Shown here: positions 12,637 to 25,366 of the stretch, one piece after another
Position numbering within the stretch: position 1 is the first letter of the stretch
Layout: each line of letters begins with the position of its first letter
DNA from: Silurus meridionalis
Lineage: Eukaryota > Chordata > Actinopteri > Siluriformes > Siluridae
NCBI RefSeq assembly: GCF_014805685.1
Contig: NC_060885.1
Span: 12,503,132-12,567,131 of the forward strand
Reading direction: 5' to 3'
Length of the DNA stretch: 64,000 bases
Position numbers and translations under genes: made by a program
The notes under the pieces: model-generated
Told to the model about the DNA's origin: nothing
The model's database searches: none
Seen by the model: the letters and a program-made list of their open reading frames with translations, nothing else

Positions 12637-13289
12637 AGACAAGATGTTACTAATCAATGTCAATGGTGCAATGTCAAATATGTCCTATGGAAGGACAGTT
12701 TACTAGTAGTAATGGCAACCTAGTGGTCTCTTGCCTGGGGGTCTGACAGCAGCTCAGCATCAGTCTATTTGTTTTCTACTGGGCATGTTCGTGTCTGTTG
12801 TTTTTTTGTCATTTTTTTTTTTTACTTGTTTCACTGCATGCTAGAGGTGTAGCATAGCAAGATGCCACATTCCCTTTGAGCCTTGAAAACACTCAACTGG
12901 ATCCTCCATTTCTCAAAATACAAGCAAAGCAAAGCATCAAGCAGCTGTCCTTAAACAGGCAGGTAGGGGCATGCACTTTTACTGGCTAAACAAATGAGTC
13001 ACTGGCTATCTTCTAATGAAGACTAAAGGCCTATCTTTTTAGCAAGGCCTGTGATGAACATTTCAATGAAAAAAAAACCCGACAAAACTTTTTTCTCTTT
13101 TCAGGTTTGAACCAGCCTCCCATTGGGGTTTTAGCACAATGGTATATTCTCAATCCCTGACTAAGTCCCTGATTCCTTCCACATTCTACTTACTGTAATA
13201 CTGCTCTTGTGTATCTTGTTCATTCACTACACATACAATGGAAATATGGGGAGTGTTAGATTTGAAAAGAAATGCAAACCAACACTACT

Positions 13290-13385
13290 CTCCTAAGCAA
13301 GGCACTTAACCTCCAACCTCTCAGTTTAGCAAGTACTATTGTAAGTCGCTCTGGCTAAGAATATCTGCCAACTGCTGTAAATCAC
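13290..13385 (+). mobile_element. V-SINE-like 3' fragment
   Basis: AAGCAAGGCACTTAACCTCC, then TTGTAAGTCGCTCTGGCTAAG and ATCTGCCAACTGC, match the 3' half of the copy at 9925. The tRNA head is absent. Confidence 0.7.
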
Positions 13386-13568
13386 ATTTTTATAATCTGT
13401 AACACAACTATGTCATACTTACAGTATACAACTATAAAGATAATAAAAAATACCTAATTCATGTATGACTTACATAAATACCTTATATATGGATATACCT
13501 TATAAGAATAATATACGAAAATTGACCTGAAAGTTAAAACTCTGAATTACTGATCGAAAGGTTTCTGG

Positions 13569-13766
13569 CAGTGGTGTCCAATCTTTTCCACAAAGGGCAG
13601 GTGTGGGTGCAGGTTTTCATTCCAACCAATCAAGGGAGCACCTGATAGTCAATGAAAATGAAAATCATTAGATTTAAACAGGTAGACATTTGGTGTTGCT
13701 CTTGCTTGGTTGGAATGAAAACTTGCACCCATACCGGCTTTTTGTGGAAAAGATTGGACACCCCTG
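13569..13766. mobile_element. 198-bp hAT-type MITE
   Basis: The left end CAGTGGTGTCCAATCTTTTC is inverted at the right end as GAAAAGATTGGACACCCCTG. The similarity continues inward (CACAAAGGGC versus GCTTTTTGTG; TTTTCATTCCAACC versus GGTTGGAATGAAAA). Flanking 8-mers GTTTCTGG (13561-13568) and GTTTAGGG (13767-13774) agree at 6 of 8 positions, like a worn 8-bp hAT target duplication. There is no coding capacity. Confidence 0.75.
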
Positions 13767-13769
13767 GTT

Positions 13770-13915
13770 TAGGGTATGAACCCCAGCACTTAAGCAAGCC
13801 CTTTAACCCTCTCTGTCCCTCTGTATTGTAGCTGAACCTGTGCTCTGATGCCAGCTCTGAAATAGCTCGGGTGTGCAAAGAAAAAAGAAATCACTGCGCT
13901 CTAACGTGATAAAAA
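13770..13915 (+). mobile_element. tRNA-SINE 3' fragment (same family as 35270)
   Basis: CACTTAAGCAAGCCCTTTAACC, CTGTGCTCTGATGCCAGCT and the CACTGCGCTCTAACGTG end parallel the full copy at 35270-35517. The head is missing. It directly follows the hAT-type MITE. Confidence 0.6.
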
Positions 13916-14190
13916 CTTCTCCTTTTCTTTGTTCGTATGTAAACGATGCTGCCAGAAAGCATGGCAGATGCTGTTGTGGCATTTCACGACAGAAACTTTC
14001 TATAGCACTAAATGCAAATAGCACATTAGGTCTGTGACTCACATCAGACCAGAAACTTATGAACAATTTTCAATGATTTTTCTCTATTCTTTTTTTATAA
14101 TTATTTAATCACATAGTAAGTTATAGCATTCACACAGGGTCATTAACAGAACCCACCCAACACTTCTATTATAGCCGTCACATAGAGGCC

Positions 14191-14239
<49 letters not shown>
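14191..14239. repeat. (TTA)n microsatellite
   Basis: A pure TTA run of about 49 bases, about 100 bases upstream of the CpG-rich block. Confidence 0.97.
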
Positions 14240-14339
14240 GGGTTATAATACCACAAAATATCTTGAGGCAATAATTGCTATTAATAATCTGGGTTTAAAT
14301 GGCTCTTTTTTATAATATAGGATTTCCTTTCTTTTCCTG

Positions 14340-14646
14340 TGTGGACCCTCACTGGCACTCCTACCTCTAGCACGCTTCCAGCTTTATCTGATCACCTGAC
14401 GCGCCTCCTCCTCCTCCTCTTCCTCCTCTCGTGCCGTTTCTGCGCGCCCTCTGCCAGACACGCAGCTCAGCTCAGCGCGCGCTCATACACGCGCACACGC
14501 ACACGCACAGCAACACACACTTCCGCGCAGTGCCACAGCGGGAAGTGTGTCCAAGCGAGCACTCTGTGGTGGGGTGTGTGTGTGTGTGTGTTGAGGAATA
14601 AAGCACCACGACGCTGCTTCCTCCCGCGCGTGCGTTTATTCGTCCA

Positions 14647-14688
<42 letters not shown>

Positions 14689-14862
14689 CTCACACACATG
14701 CACAGTCCAAATAAGTGATGAGATTGAGAGAAACAGATGCCGCCGCACTTTTCCTGCACGTTCAGGTGGAAGCAGAGCTGAGAGCGCGCGCCGTGTTTTC
14801 CTGCGGTTCTCCGACTGTGACTCACGGTGCTCCTCTTAACCGCGCGTGCTGAAGGTGCAGCG
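14340..14862 (+). promoter_or_regulatory. CpG-rich promoter region, probably of hs3st1
   Basis: This block is dense in CpG (many CGCG, GCGC and CGC words) inside otherwise AT-rich, CpG-poor DNA. It contains a GT tract at 14574-14591, a CT/GA tract at 14649-14681 with a CA tail, and a TGACTCA AP-1-like word at 14818-14824. Such blocks normally mark vertebrate transcription starts. It lies immediately upstream of a splice donor facing right, and the next recognised coding exon on that strand is the sulfotransferase about 38 kb away. No TATA box or start site can be fixed by eye. It could instead serve an unannotated non-coding RNA. Confidence 0.6.
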
Positions 14863-14896
14863 ATGATTCCGGCTCCCAACGCCAACTGCATGCAAG
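14700..14896 (+). other. Candidate non-coding first exon with 5' splice site
   Basis: The right half of the CpG-rich block ends at GCAAG|GTATTG, with GT at 14897-14898, a plausible 5' splice site. The left boundary is arbitrary because the transcription start is unknown. An ATG at 14863 (G at -3) reads MIPAPNANCMQ up to the donor. If spliced to 52888 it would continue for only five more codons (DFLQT) before a stop, forming an upstream ORF across the junction rather than a different N terminus. Confidence 0.45.
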
Positions 14897-17800
14897 GTAT
14901 TGAACGTGTGTGTGTGTGATGGAAAGAGAAAGAGACGGAGAGTGTGTTCGTGCCATGGCATTGTTTCGCGTTCGTCTTTTGTTTTGTTCGCAGCCTAGAC
15001 CTGTTTATTAAATCACACTCCTACATTAGAGCGCGTTTTCAACATACATGCATTGATTTGATTTATTTTAAGGAAGTGATTGACGTGTGTGTGTAGTACG
15101 TAGTCCGTTTTAAAATGCAACACGGTTTCACCCCTGGATTAGGATAGACAAACGTGTAATAGAATTGGCAAACTTTCCCTGGCATTGCACGGATTATCCT
15201 AAGGGATTTGTAGGCAGTAAACCTGTGCTCGGGGCGCTATCGAAATTCTTTCAGTTACAGTGCGTTGCGTGGGATTTCCACTATCAGCAAGTCTGGTGTT
15301 AAAAGGTTTATTGGCGAGAGACTGCAATACTTACTATCAAGACTAAAAGTGCGATTTAAAAACTGGGGAAGTCCTACTTCCATGGCTTTTCAGCAATGAT
15401 CAGTGCACTTTGATCTCCAGGTTTGATGATGTTTCCAAAATAATATTTATGAAAATGAAACGTAATTAGGATTTCTATAGTCCTTATCTACGTGTAAGTC
15501 ATTTAATATAACCAATAATGATCCGTATATCATTTGCTGACAAAGATCCAAACCTTCAAACAAGCAAACGAAACATATCACTTTAATGACCAGATCTACA
15601 TCATATGTTTGTGTGAACACTGCAGGCATGTACACAGGTGCCTCTTTGTGAATCTATGCAAATCTGTATGTGTCATACTTTGATTTGTAACTTAGTAAAA
15701 TTAAAATACTTGCGCTCAGATCTACAAATTGTTCAAACACACCTAGGTGCAGCAACCCCCTCAATTTAACCCCTGATGTGCATTCCCCCCCATGGTCTGT
15801 AGTATAATGGAAATAAACAGACATCATGATTTTTGGGTTATTTTGGTTTTTCTTTAGGCTGGCGGCTTTGTACTGGTGGTCTTTCCCGGTTGTGAATACA
15901 CCCTTATTTTAGACCTGAATTCTACTCATTGAGCGATTTCTTGATTTAAAAAAAGCTTTAATCCTAGTTTGGGAGCACTTGGTCGAACATCTGGTGGATG
16001 CCACACTCTTGACTTTCCTTGGTTTCAAGTGCCTGCTAAGCTCTCGTAGAGGGGCTTCCTGCCTGATTCTTCTTATTAGCGGTGCACAAGTTAATGAGCG
16101 TGTAATTGAAACAGCACTGTGTGCTGCGGGTGATACGAACAGATCCAGGCTCATGCTTCAGTGAGTCTAAGCTACTTAAGTGTAGAAAGGTCCAGAGTCC
16201 AGTAAATCTCTAAATATGTGACTTCCCTCTTAATTCTCCTCTCAGTCTGGGCACAAATTCAATAGTTAAGTCGAGTATGGCAGGAAATGAAATCAGTATA
16301 AAGTCCTGGACTCTATGTCCACAGTTGGCAAATGTTGTCTTAAGGTATCTAGCATTATAGATGAATAGAGCAATGCAGGTCAGGTTACATGAGGCTCGAG
16401 GGATACACACACCTGTGCTGACCCAGTCCTTTAGCACCTGCCAGTTCATTATCGTAACTAAACCATTTGTTATCACATCAATATCCATTTGGAGTTCCTT
16501 TCAGTGAGGTCAGAGCTTTTATTTGTCCTAGCTAAGTAGATTAGCCTGCTGTAGGTGTAAATCAGCTAAAACATTTAAACTTTGGGGGTGGATTTCAAGA
16601 TTAGCTTTTTGAAGAAGTAGCAGTATCAGTGTGGCTTAACGAAGCAGAACTGCAGCAGTCGTGTAGGACTTGATGCCAGCTTGAATTAAGCTAGCTGCTT
16701 CTGAGCAGCCGATCTGTTCAGAGTAGAATCTTTTTTGACATGGTCTTAATGATTCACATTTCATTAAAAAGATGTGTGTAGGTGGTGTGTTTTTTAATTT
16801 TATTTTTTACTTACACATTTTGCTGTGAGTCAAAGAAAACATTAATGCTCTGTTTTGTAAACAGGAGTATTATCTGTTAATAGCATATCATTTATTTTAA
16901 TGAATCTGTTTTGCATGTGATATCGCTAGCTATTGAGTGGAACTGTTCAATGAAGTACTAAGACTTTAGTACCAGAACACTGTTTTTTTTTAAAATAAAT
17001 CCTCCTGTTTATAGCTATAACACTTGTGGGAGTTTGTTCGTATACGTTTAAAAATCAAGGTGCCAGAAAAGTGATTGAATAAATTTAGCATTTTTTTTAA
17101 AAGTTATTTTTCAGCTTTTTGATGCATGAGCCTTTACCCGGTTTTTGGAGGTTTCTCGTTGAACTAAAGAATTATTTCCTGCTGCAAATGCCTAAAATTG
17201 TAAAGAATATTCTTTATGGCTAGAAATGTAGTTTCAGTTCTTTAACAGAAAATTGTTTAACTCAACTTTTATATGAAATACAGTCTGTGTTTTAAGGCGT
17301 TCTCTCTTGTTTTTGCCCGTCATGGGAAATAGAGGACTGAGAGAACTGCTGCGATGTAAAATAAATCCTCATCAGTTCTACACATATTAATTAAACAAGG
17401 CTAAAAAGGTCAAGCATTTTATTTTTTAGAAAACCATTTATCACCATTCCAAAGACCCAAATTACTTTTTAAATTTAAACACAGAAGTATACACTATAAA
17501 ACATAATGAACACTAATAATTTGCAGCTTCCAGGTGTGGGCATGTCACAGCTCATTTAAATACACACACTCCTGCAATAACAATGTATTATATTTCAGCT
17601 TATAGCTTCAAATGGCTCCCAATAAAAGGAGTGTAATGTTTTGTTTATTATGGTTATTATGTCATGGTCAGCTAAAACCAAGCCCACACACATTCACACA
17701 CTCATTTGCATCTAGGGGCAAATAAGCATAGCTAGTCCACCTACTGGAATGTTTATAGAAGGTGGCAGGAAACCAGAGAACTGAAGAATCCACACAGACT

Positions 17801-18131
17801 CTCAGAGAAAATTCTAAACACCACACAGTCTATAACCCGAGCTCAGGAGCCAACTCGGGTCACAGAAGCTACCCTGAAGTGGCAATAAAAATGCACACAA
17901 AAGAAATGTGTACTAAAGCAGAGGTTTTGATCAGTGTCCAGGTATTAAACTGTTTTTATGTCTTCCATGTTTTTAATGTTTAATATTGAACACAAACAAA
18001 TGCATTCACACCTGCTGACTGTTTATGGGACTTAACTGAATAAAGCTGAATTCATCAATTTGATGACTTTAACAAGTAGTCAGTTTATTGACATCTAGGA
18101 AAATTTGCAATTGCTTGAATGCTCTGCATTG

Positions 18132-18685
18132 TATACTATGTGGACAAGTTTGTGGGCACTTAACAATATGATTTGTATGTGCGCTTTTTTTTTTTTTTTT
18201 TTTTGCTTATCCTATTCCCAACCATCACATTTAGCCCCTACCTGCAGTTACAATAACCTCCACCCTTCTGGAAAGATGTTCCACTAGAGTGTGGTTATGG
18301 AGATTTTTGCTCATTCAACCACAAGGGTGTTAGTAAAATCAGGATTTGATGTAGGTTGAGGAGGCCTGGGGTACAGTCAGGATTCCAGATCATTCCAATT
18401 GCATTCAAAAGGGTTGAGGTCAGAGCTCTCTAGCAGGTCACTTAATTTTTTTTTTACTCCTAACCAATATACATCATATCTTCAGAGCTTGCTTTATGCA
18501 CATGGACAATGTCATGATGGAACAGGCTTGGGTCTCCTAGTTCAAGAGAAGGGGAAATTTAATGGTACCGCATCCAAAGATGTCCTATACAATTGTGTGC
18601 TCTCAGCTTTGTGGTAACAGTTTTAGGAAGAACCACATATGGCTGGAAAAATCAGGTGTCCATATACTTTTATACATATAATGTA
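18132..18685. mobile_element. Decayed non-autonomous DNA transposon, Tc1-like ends
   Basis: The left end TATACTATGTGGACAAGTTTG and the right end GGTGTCCATATACTTTTATAC form loose inverted ends of the fish type that reads as TATATGGACAAAAGT. The interior has GGAACAGGCTTGGGTCTCC and AAGAACCACATATGGCTGG, which I remember from a common fish repeat. A poly-T run at 18186-18204 is included. There is no open transposase frame, so superfamily assignment is tentative. Confidence 0.55.
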
Positions 18686-19668
18686 TGTGTGTGTTGCAAT
18701 AGGGAAATTGGATTGGTTTGGCTATTTGTGACATTCAGCTTTGCACGCACACTGCACGTTGATGATTATTAGGAAATATTCCCAGTATCTGTCTGAAATG
18801 TGCCTGCAGCCAAAACACTATATTGGAAGAACTAGGACCTTGGAGTGTATTTGAAAGCCCTTGGTTTCCTTTCCAAGCTGGCTCACAAATGTGACTGAAA
18901 TATTAATAAAAGTGTATTAGTAGCATTTAGGGAATGGTTAAATTCGAACAAATAGAAGTGCCACAATGCACAACAAAACAAAACAAGTCGTATTTATTTG
19001 AATCACATGCCGACGCTTTGTGTGGGTGTAACCACAAATTGAAAAGTAAAAAATATAATTTATTTATAATTAAACATGCTTCAAGTATGTTTGGAAATTG
19101 AGTAAATGTATGCACTAATCTAAGCGTGTGTTTAATTCAATATATTTTCTTTTGAATTTGCAGGCATTTATGTAGACACATTAGTAAATAAATGAGATAG
19201 ATGAGAGCCCAGGTCTTCATGTCTTGCAGTGACATATCAATAAATGTGTTTTTTTTTTTTTTCTCGGGCTGATGCTAGCTAATTTGTTCATGTTAATGAA
19301 GTCTTCTCTGTTAAGTTGTTCTTCATTTGCAGTAGAAAACACACATCACCTGTTGACCCATGCAGGGTTTAATTTGAATCAAAAGGAGAAACAGTGTAGT
19401 TATTGAGTTTTCTAAGACCGCGAGATGGCTGCTAACTAAGATGTAGCTAAAACACACATTTTTAACCTTTTAATCTGTGATCAGACTTGGGCTCAGGTAG
19501 GAAACAAGTGTGTTGCACACCACTCTGGAACCATGGTGATTACCTTCTCAGATTCTGGCATCCCGAACTCAATCTTGATTAGATAGCCTTGGATAAAGTT
19601 TGAAATGCTCCACATGCATTAGACATGGCTGGCTGTGTTTTGGCTAAAAGTGGTATAATAAATTCTTC

Positions 19669-19893
<225 letters not shown>

Positions 19894-21985
19894 AATAAAC
19901 CCAGAATACACTCTTAGGCATTTATGACTGACTCATACATGTCTAATTTCAAACATATTCAGGTATCTGTGTAAGTTTATGTTAACTCTAATGTCCTTTT
20001 TGTCCTCTACCCATTGCCAATGAACTGTATAGTCCACAGGGTGGCAGAATTTTGACTTTAACTGACTGAAACTGATGGTGCAACTGTCAATCAATCCTCA
20101 ACAAAATGTTTCACTGGGTGTTTGTTTTAGACAAAAGATACATTGGACGCTTACAGAATGCTAGAGATAGTACTTCAGAGAAACCCTTAAAATGATTTAT
20201 GTAGAACATCACACAACAGAGAGTTTTAGTGTTACAAAATCTTTTAAGCAAAAATGCTTTAAAATTCATAACTGTCTATCAATAGTGAAAAAACTTGAGG
20301 AACTCGCTTAGTTGTACCGAAGATCTTGTACCTTTAAATTTTATTCTATAAAGAAGACATTTTATGTAAGAAAACTAGTTTCCATGTGGTCCATTTGAAT
20401 TAAAAGTGAATTACACTTGAATGTTTCACTCCTGTTTACTGCCCTATTCCATTTACTAGATTATGTGCTGTGTAAATATAGGAATGAAAAAACAAAGGTA
20501 AAAATCTTGTAAAGCTTTAAGTTATGTTTCTTTTCTTTAAAAATCCCTGATATCAGCAGTTTGATGTCCATCATCACAAAATAAATCCTTTACAAGCTCC
20601 TGATATCATCATCAACAGTGGAGCCCTTGAGACAGTGCACTATGAGAAAGGAAAACATTCCTTCACAGGGGTTTTGCACTGAAGGAGACAAAGCTTTGTA
20701 TTCAAAGTGCATGACTCCCCAATCTTTTGTCAAGTATCTTGAATCTTCAAGACTTCAATTACAGAAAACATGGGGAAGCTATTATATCAATATTTTATGT
20801 TCTTAAAATAAGAAAAAAGAGCTAGGAATGGAATGGCACATTTTTATATATGGAAATGTATTCTTTTTTTTGTGTGTGTGTTGGTGGGGTAGTAGACGAT
20901 TTTTCCCTCAGGCTGTTAAGAAACTATCATGAAAGCTCTGACACGTTCAGCTCTAATGTGTGCCAGATTCAATCTTCTGCTCGTAATATCTACAGTTAAT
21001 TAATATTCTCCTGCTGGTGACGAGAATTAGGGGTCGGCTTTAGCAAGTACACCGATAAGAACTGAAACTCTGCATGAGCCAGAAATGAAAAGTGTTCCTA
21101 TGTAAATGCATTAGTGTCATATTAATACTGTAATTGTAATGTTCTACATTGAGCAAGAGTAAACTAGCTCGTAAAACATTGTATGGCCTGAAAAGAGCTT
21201 TCTGTTGAAATTGACATCTTTTAGAAGTTCAAGAAAATAAATGTTGCTTTGTCTTTTGTAGCCTTATCGCTACTTTAGGTAAGTAAAGTCAGGGATATCG
21301 GACAATTGCTTAACGGAAACATTGGATCTCAACAGGCAGTAGACCTTACACTGCACTAGATCTCCAAGTCTGATAAGTCAGTGTTGCCAACATGTTAGGT
21401 TAAAGAACACTTATTTGAGGTGGATTTAAATGGTATTATATGTAATCTGCATTCAGTGCTAATTCCTCTGGTCAGTTATAGTACATCTAGCTGGAAAGTT
21501 GACGTTTGTTATAAGGACTTGTTTGTGAAAGGTATTATGTTGAGTGTTACTATAAGTTAACATCCTGTATAATTCCAGCTTTGAGGGGAAACAATGTACT
21601 GCACTGATTCAAATGAACAGATAAGGGTGTGGTTGGTTTGTTCTACTACCAATACGAGAAGTGCACAGGTCTAAATATTTTAACAACTGTGGTAGTAAGG
21701 TATAGACAAATATATGGAAAGTACATATAGACGTACTGAACCCACCCTCTAGTTAGGAGTCATGCTGTGTATCTAATCTTTGATTAAAGTGGTCATGTGT
21801 CATAGGCGTTTGCACCAGCTCAAGTAATTTTTCCTCACAGTGAGTGACTCAGACTTCCCAAGGCTACAATTATTATGTTGCCCTCATTTGATCTTTGCAC
21901 TTTAACTTCAGATCTGCAGAACAGTAAGACCACAATGATAAATTACTAAGCATGTATAGCAGAAGGTGTGAAGTTTTTTTATATA

Positions 21986-22296
<311 letters not shown>

Positions 22297-22469
22297 TTAT
22301 AAAATAAAAATAAAAACATTGCACTACAACTAGGGTTGAATGGTGCTGATGTGATTGAAGGTTTAAGTCTTGCCTCTATTTTATTATTAATACAGTACAA
22401 ACAAACGAACTAGTCAAGCAAGAACAATAGCACCACCATCTGTGTAAAAAATTTATATATAAAACAAAC

Positions 22470-22471
22470 AA

Positions 22472-22559
<88 letters not shown>
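22470..22559. repeat. A-run plus (TA)n microsatellite
   Basis: An A-rich run of about 20 bases leads into 70 bases of TA, the second such compound within 300 bases. Confidence 0.95.
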
Positions 22560-22563
<4 letters not shown>

Positions 22564-25366
22564 AAAGAATTAGAATCTGGGGGCTGACTTTTTCCTAGCT
22601 TGGTCTGTATAGTAACACAGCATTCACTCATGTCAAGCAATGATCTGTGCATTGTGAGTAATTTGTTTTTGATCATTTAAATGACAAATCCAAAATATGC
22701 ATGATCACATATAAGGTGGATTTTTTTTTTTCTCCATCCCATCTTTTTTAATGCATTTGGAGCAGAAACTAGACTTATAATAGAATAATCTTTGTCCAAT
22801 CCCAGTACAGGTTGTACAAAGTTGTTGCAGAATTGTAAATAATGTGATTTAACCAAATGTGCTGGTTAACTGCAAGCACAGCTTGTTTTTCTTGCTTATT
22901 GTTCAGAAAAGACACAGCATGAATACAGACTTGAAACAATTGATTTTGAAGAAAAATCTTGAAAAAATAGCAATCCGTCTTCTTGTGTGTAGTGAAGTGT
23001 ATGCTCAACCTTCCATTCTTTCACAGTTGTGATTAGCCATCACCGAAGATACCAACATCAAATCCAAGGTGTACTCCCACCTCAGATCCAATCTTCCCAG
23101 GACATGCCATGGACTTACTAAAAATAAATGTGTATGTTGGGTAGATGTTTTTATTCTCCTCAAAGACTGGCCTAGATTTATAAATATTTGTGCCCGTCGA
23201 GATTTCTGATGAGCTGCTTCTATTAAATTAACTCAGCTTTGGATTGATGGGATCAAACTGACCAAATTTCTGATGAGCCCTTTTAAGAAAGTAAGTAGAT
23301 TAGCTGCAGTGCATTGGCTCGATTCTGTCAATCTCACACACCGGCCAAACGTAGATATCAGCCTTCTTAATAGCTTGGAGCTCTAAATGAGAACCCGTAG
23401 CTAATTCGGTAAGTCTCCCGAGATCCCATTTATTAGCATCGCCAGCGTTAGCATTTTGAAGCTACTCCCCCTCATCCTCCCAGAACCTCTTTAGTGGTAT
23501 GAAGTGTATAAAGTTAGTACCCAGAGCCTCATTTTATTGTCACACAAGCCAATCTACTAGAGCTAATAGATAAGTCATTGTAACTTACAAAACAGGGGCA
23601 GAGATTTTGCATGTTTATGTAACATTGCTCATATTATTTAAGCAGTGTTTTTCTCTAATCCTATCAACCTATGCATTAAAAGCACTCATCTTTGCCTTGA
23701 GAAAAGGAAAAAGACTCATTGCAAAGCCATGAATTCTGATCAGGTTCAGTTTGTGCACACAACATGACTGGCTGTTCTGTTCAGTTTGCTGTCATTTTTG
23801 CAATAATAGGATGGTTGAGGAGTTTGGGAGAAGCAGGGAGAAGAGTGGTGATAGTGTAGTGACAAGGAGCCTTCTGACACTTAATTTGAGAAATTTCAAA
23901 GCATGTTCCTCCTCCTTAATTACGGATTCTGAGGTAGCAAATGCCATCATTTCAGAAAATTACCAGGCAAATTCTTTCATTCTGCTTAATGAATGGCAAG
24001 TTATTTATTCACGGGTTTTGTTTCCTTTAAATTTTAGCCAAAGAGCCTATCTAAGGATGATTGCTGTCTTACTTCACACTCTGTGTCTCCATGCAGGCCT
24101 TTCCGTGTGTGTTTCTTTTGTCTTTTATTCCTTTTGGGCAGCATTCTGGGTGTATGCATTCTTCTTTCTGTCATTCATTTTTCTTACAGCATTTCATCTG
24201 AAGGCAGTTGGATCCTTTCTATTTTCCCCTGAAACCTTACTGATGTCTAGTTTCATGTTTATGGTAATATGCCATATTCTCTTTTAAGGACCTCACAATT
24301 AATTTTTTTGTGTGAAATAATTCATGAACTTATTTGAATTCAAATGTATTCTATTGCAAAGAGAATATTCACAAACACTTTAAAAAAAAAAAAAAAAAAA
24401 ACCTCCAAGGAGATATTAAGATAATGAGGGCAGTCATTTGTCTGGCACCTTGACGAGGTGATGAGGAAGTGGCCCTGGACTGCTTTTATGTGCACACATT
24501 ATGCATATCAAATGGTGTCATAGCAACCAGTGAAAGCCTTCATTAAATGCCGATCAAGCCTTTTGTATACTAATAAAGAGGCAAAAGCATAGACCTAAAT
24601 TGTTTTAAATGCTGATTGGTAGCTTCAACATCACAGGTACAAAATTTTGAATAATTTATAAATTAGAGTCAAACTGTGAAATGAAATGACACTTTTTTTT
24701 CCTCTGACAAGAAGATAGCACTGAGAATGTATTTTGAGGCACTTCATTAGAGTTCAATACCAAATATAATCTAATGCATGAGTGCTGTAGAGCAGGTCTG
24801 TGTCATTGTTTTTTGTCTTTTTATTATTTAAAAAATGAGATCACATTGAGTAGGGGCACTTTCTTCTCGTAGTTACACAACAGAGCTCTATTTTGTCTTT
24901 CACACAGTTTTTGTTCCCTTCACACATATTACAATGCTGAGCACAAGCATCATTGCCAAATCGGAGACACTCGCATGCACTATTCATCAGCTGGAAATCT
25001 GAAAACCACGGAGAAATTAGATATTCGGCTTCTGCTAGATCTACTATTGTGAAATCAGTGTTGTGCAGTAGCATCACTTAAATTGATTTTCTTACGTATA
25101 TGCATTGCAGCTTAATAGCATTCAAGTACCGTAGTACAACTGCTGTCATGTTACATTTTTTAAGTCGGATTCATCAGATGATTTTAATTTTCTGTAGCAA
25201 CAGCTCTGACAGTAGTTTTAGTTGAAAGGCTTACAATATTGCTCTCATTTCAATGTGTTATCTTTACTATAGTAACAACTTACACTTATGGAAGCTCCCT
25301 TGGGGAAATGGATTATTTAGCATTTTTTGAAAGAGGCTTTAATGTTGGCACTTTGTAACAGACATA

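Noticed and set aside
14339..14891. Opposed open frames of 139-166 codons in the CpG-rich block
   Set aside because: They consist of Arg/Ser/Thr/His runs from CT, CA and GC-rich repeats and have no family resemblance. The block is better read as promoter and UTR.
23751..24287. 178-codon plus-strand open frame, the longest outside the sulfotransferase
   Set aside because: Its protein is a hydrophobic, Phe-rich composition with no recognised motif, no splice or promoter context, and it lies in the inferred intron. A chance open frame is more likely.
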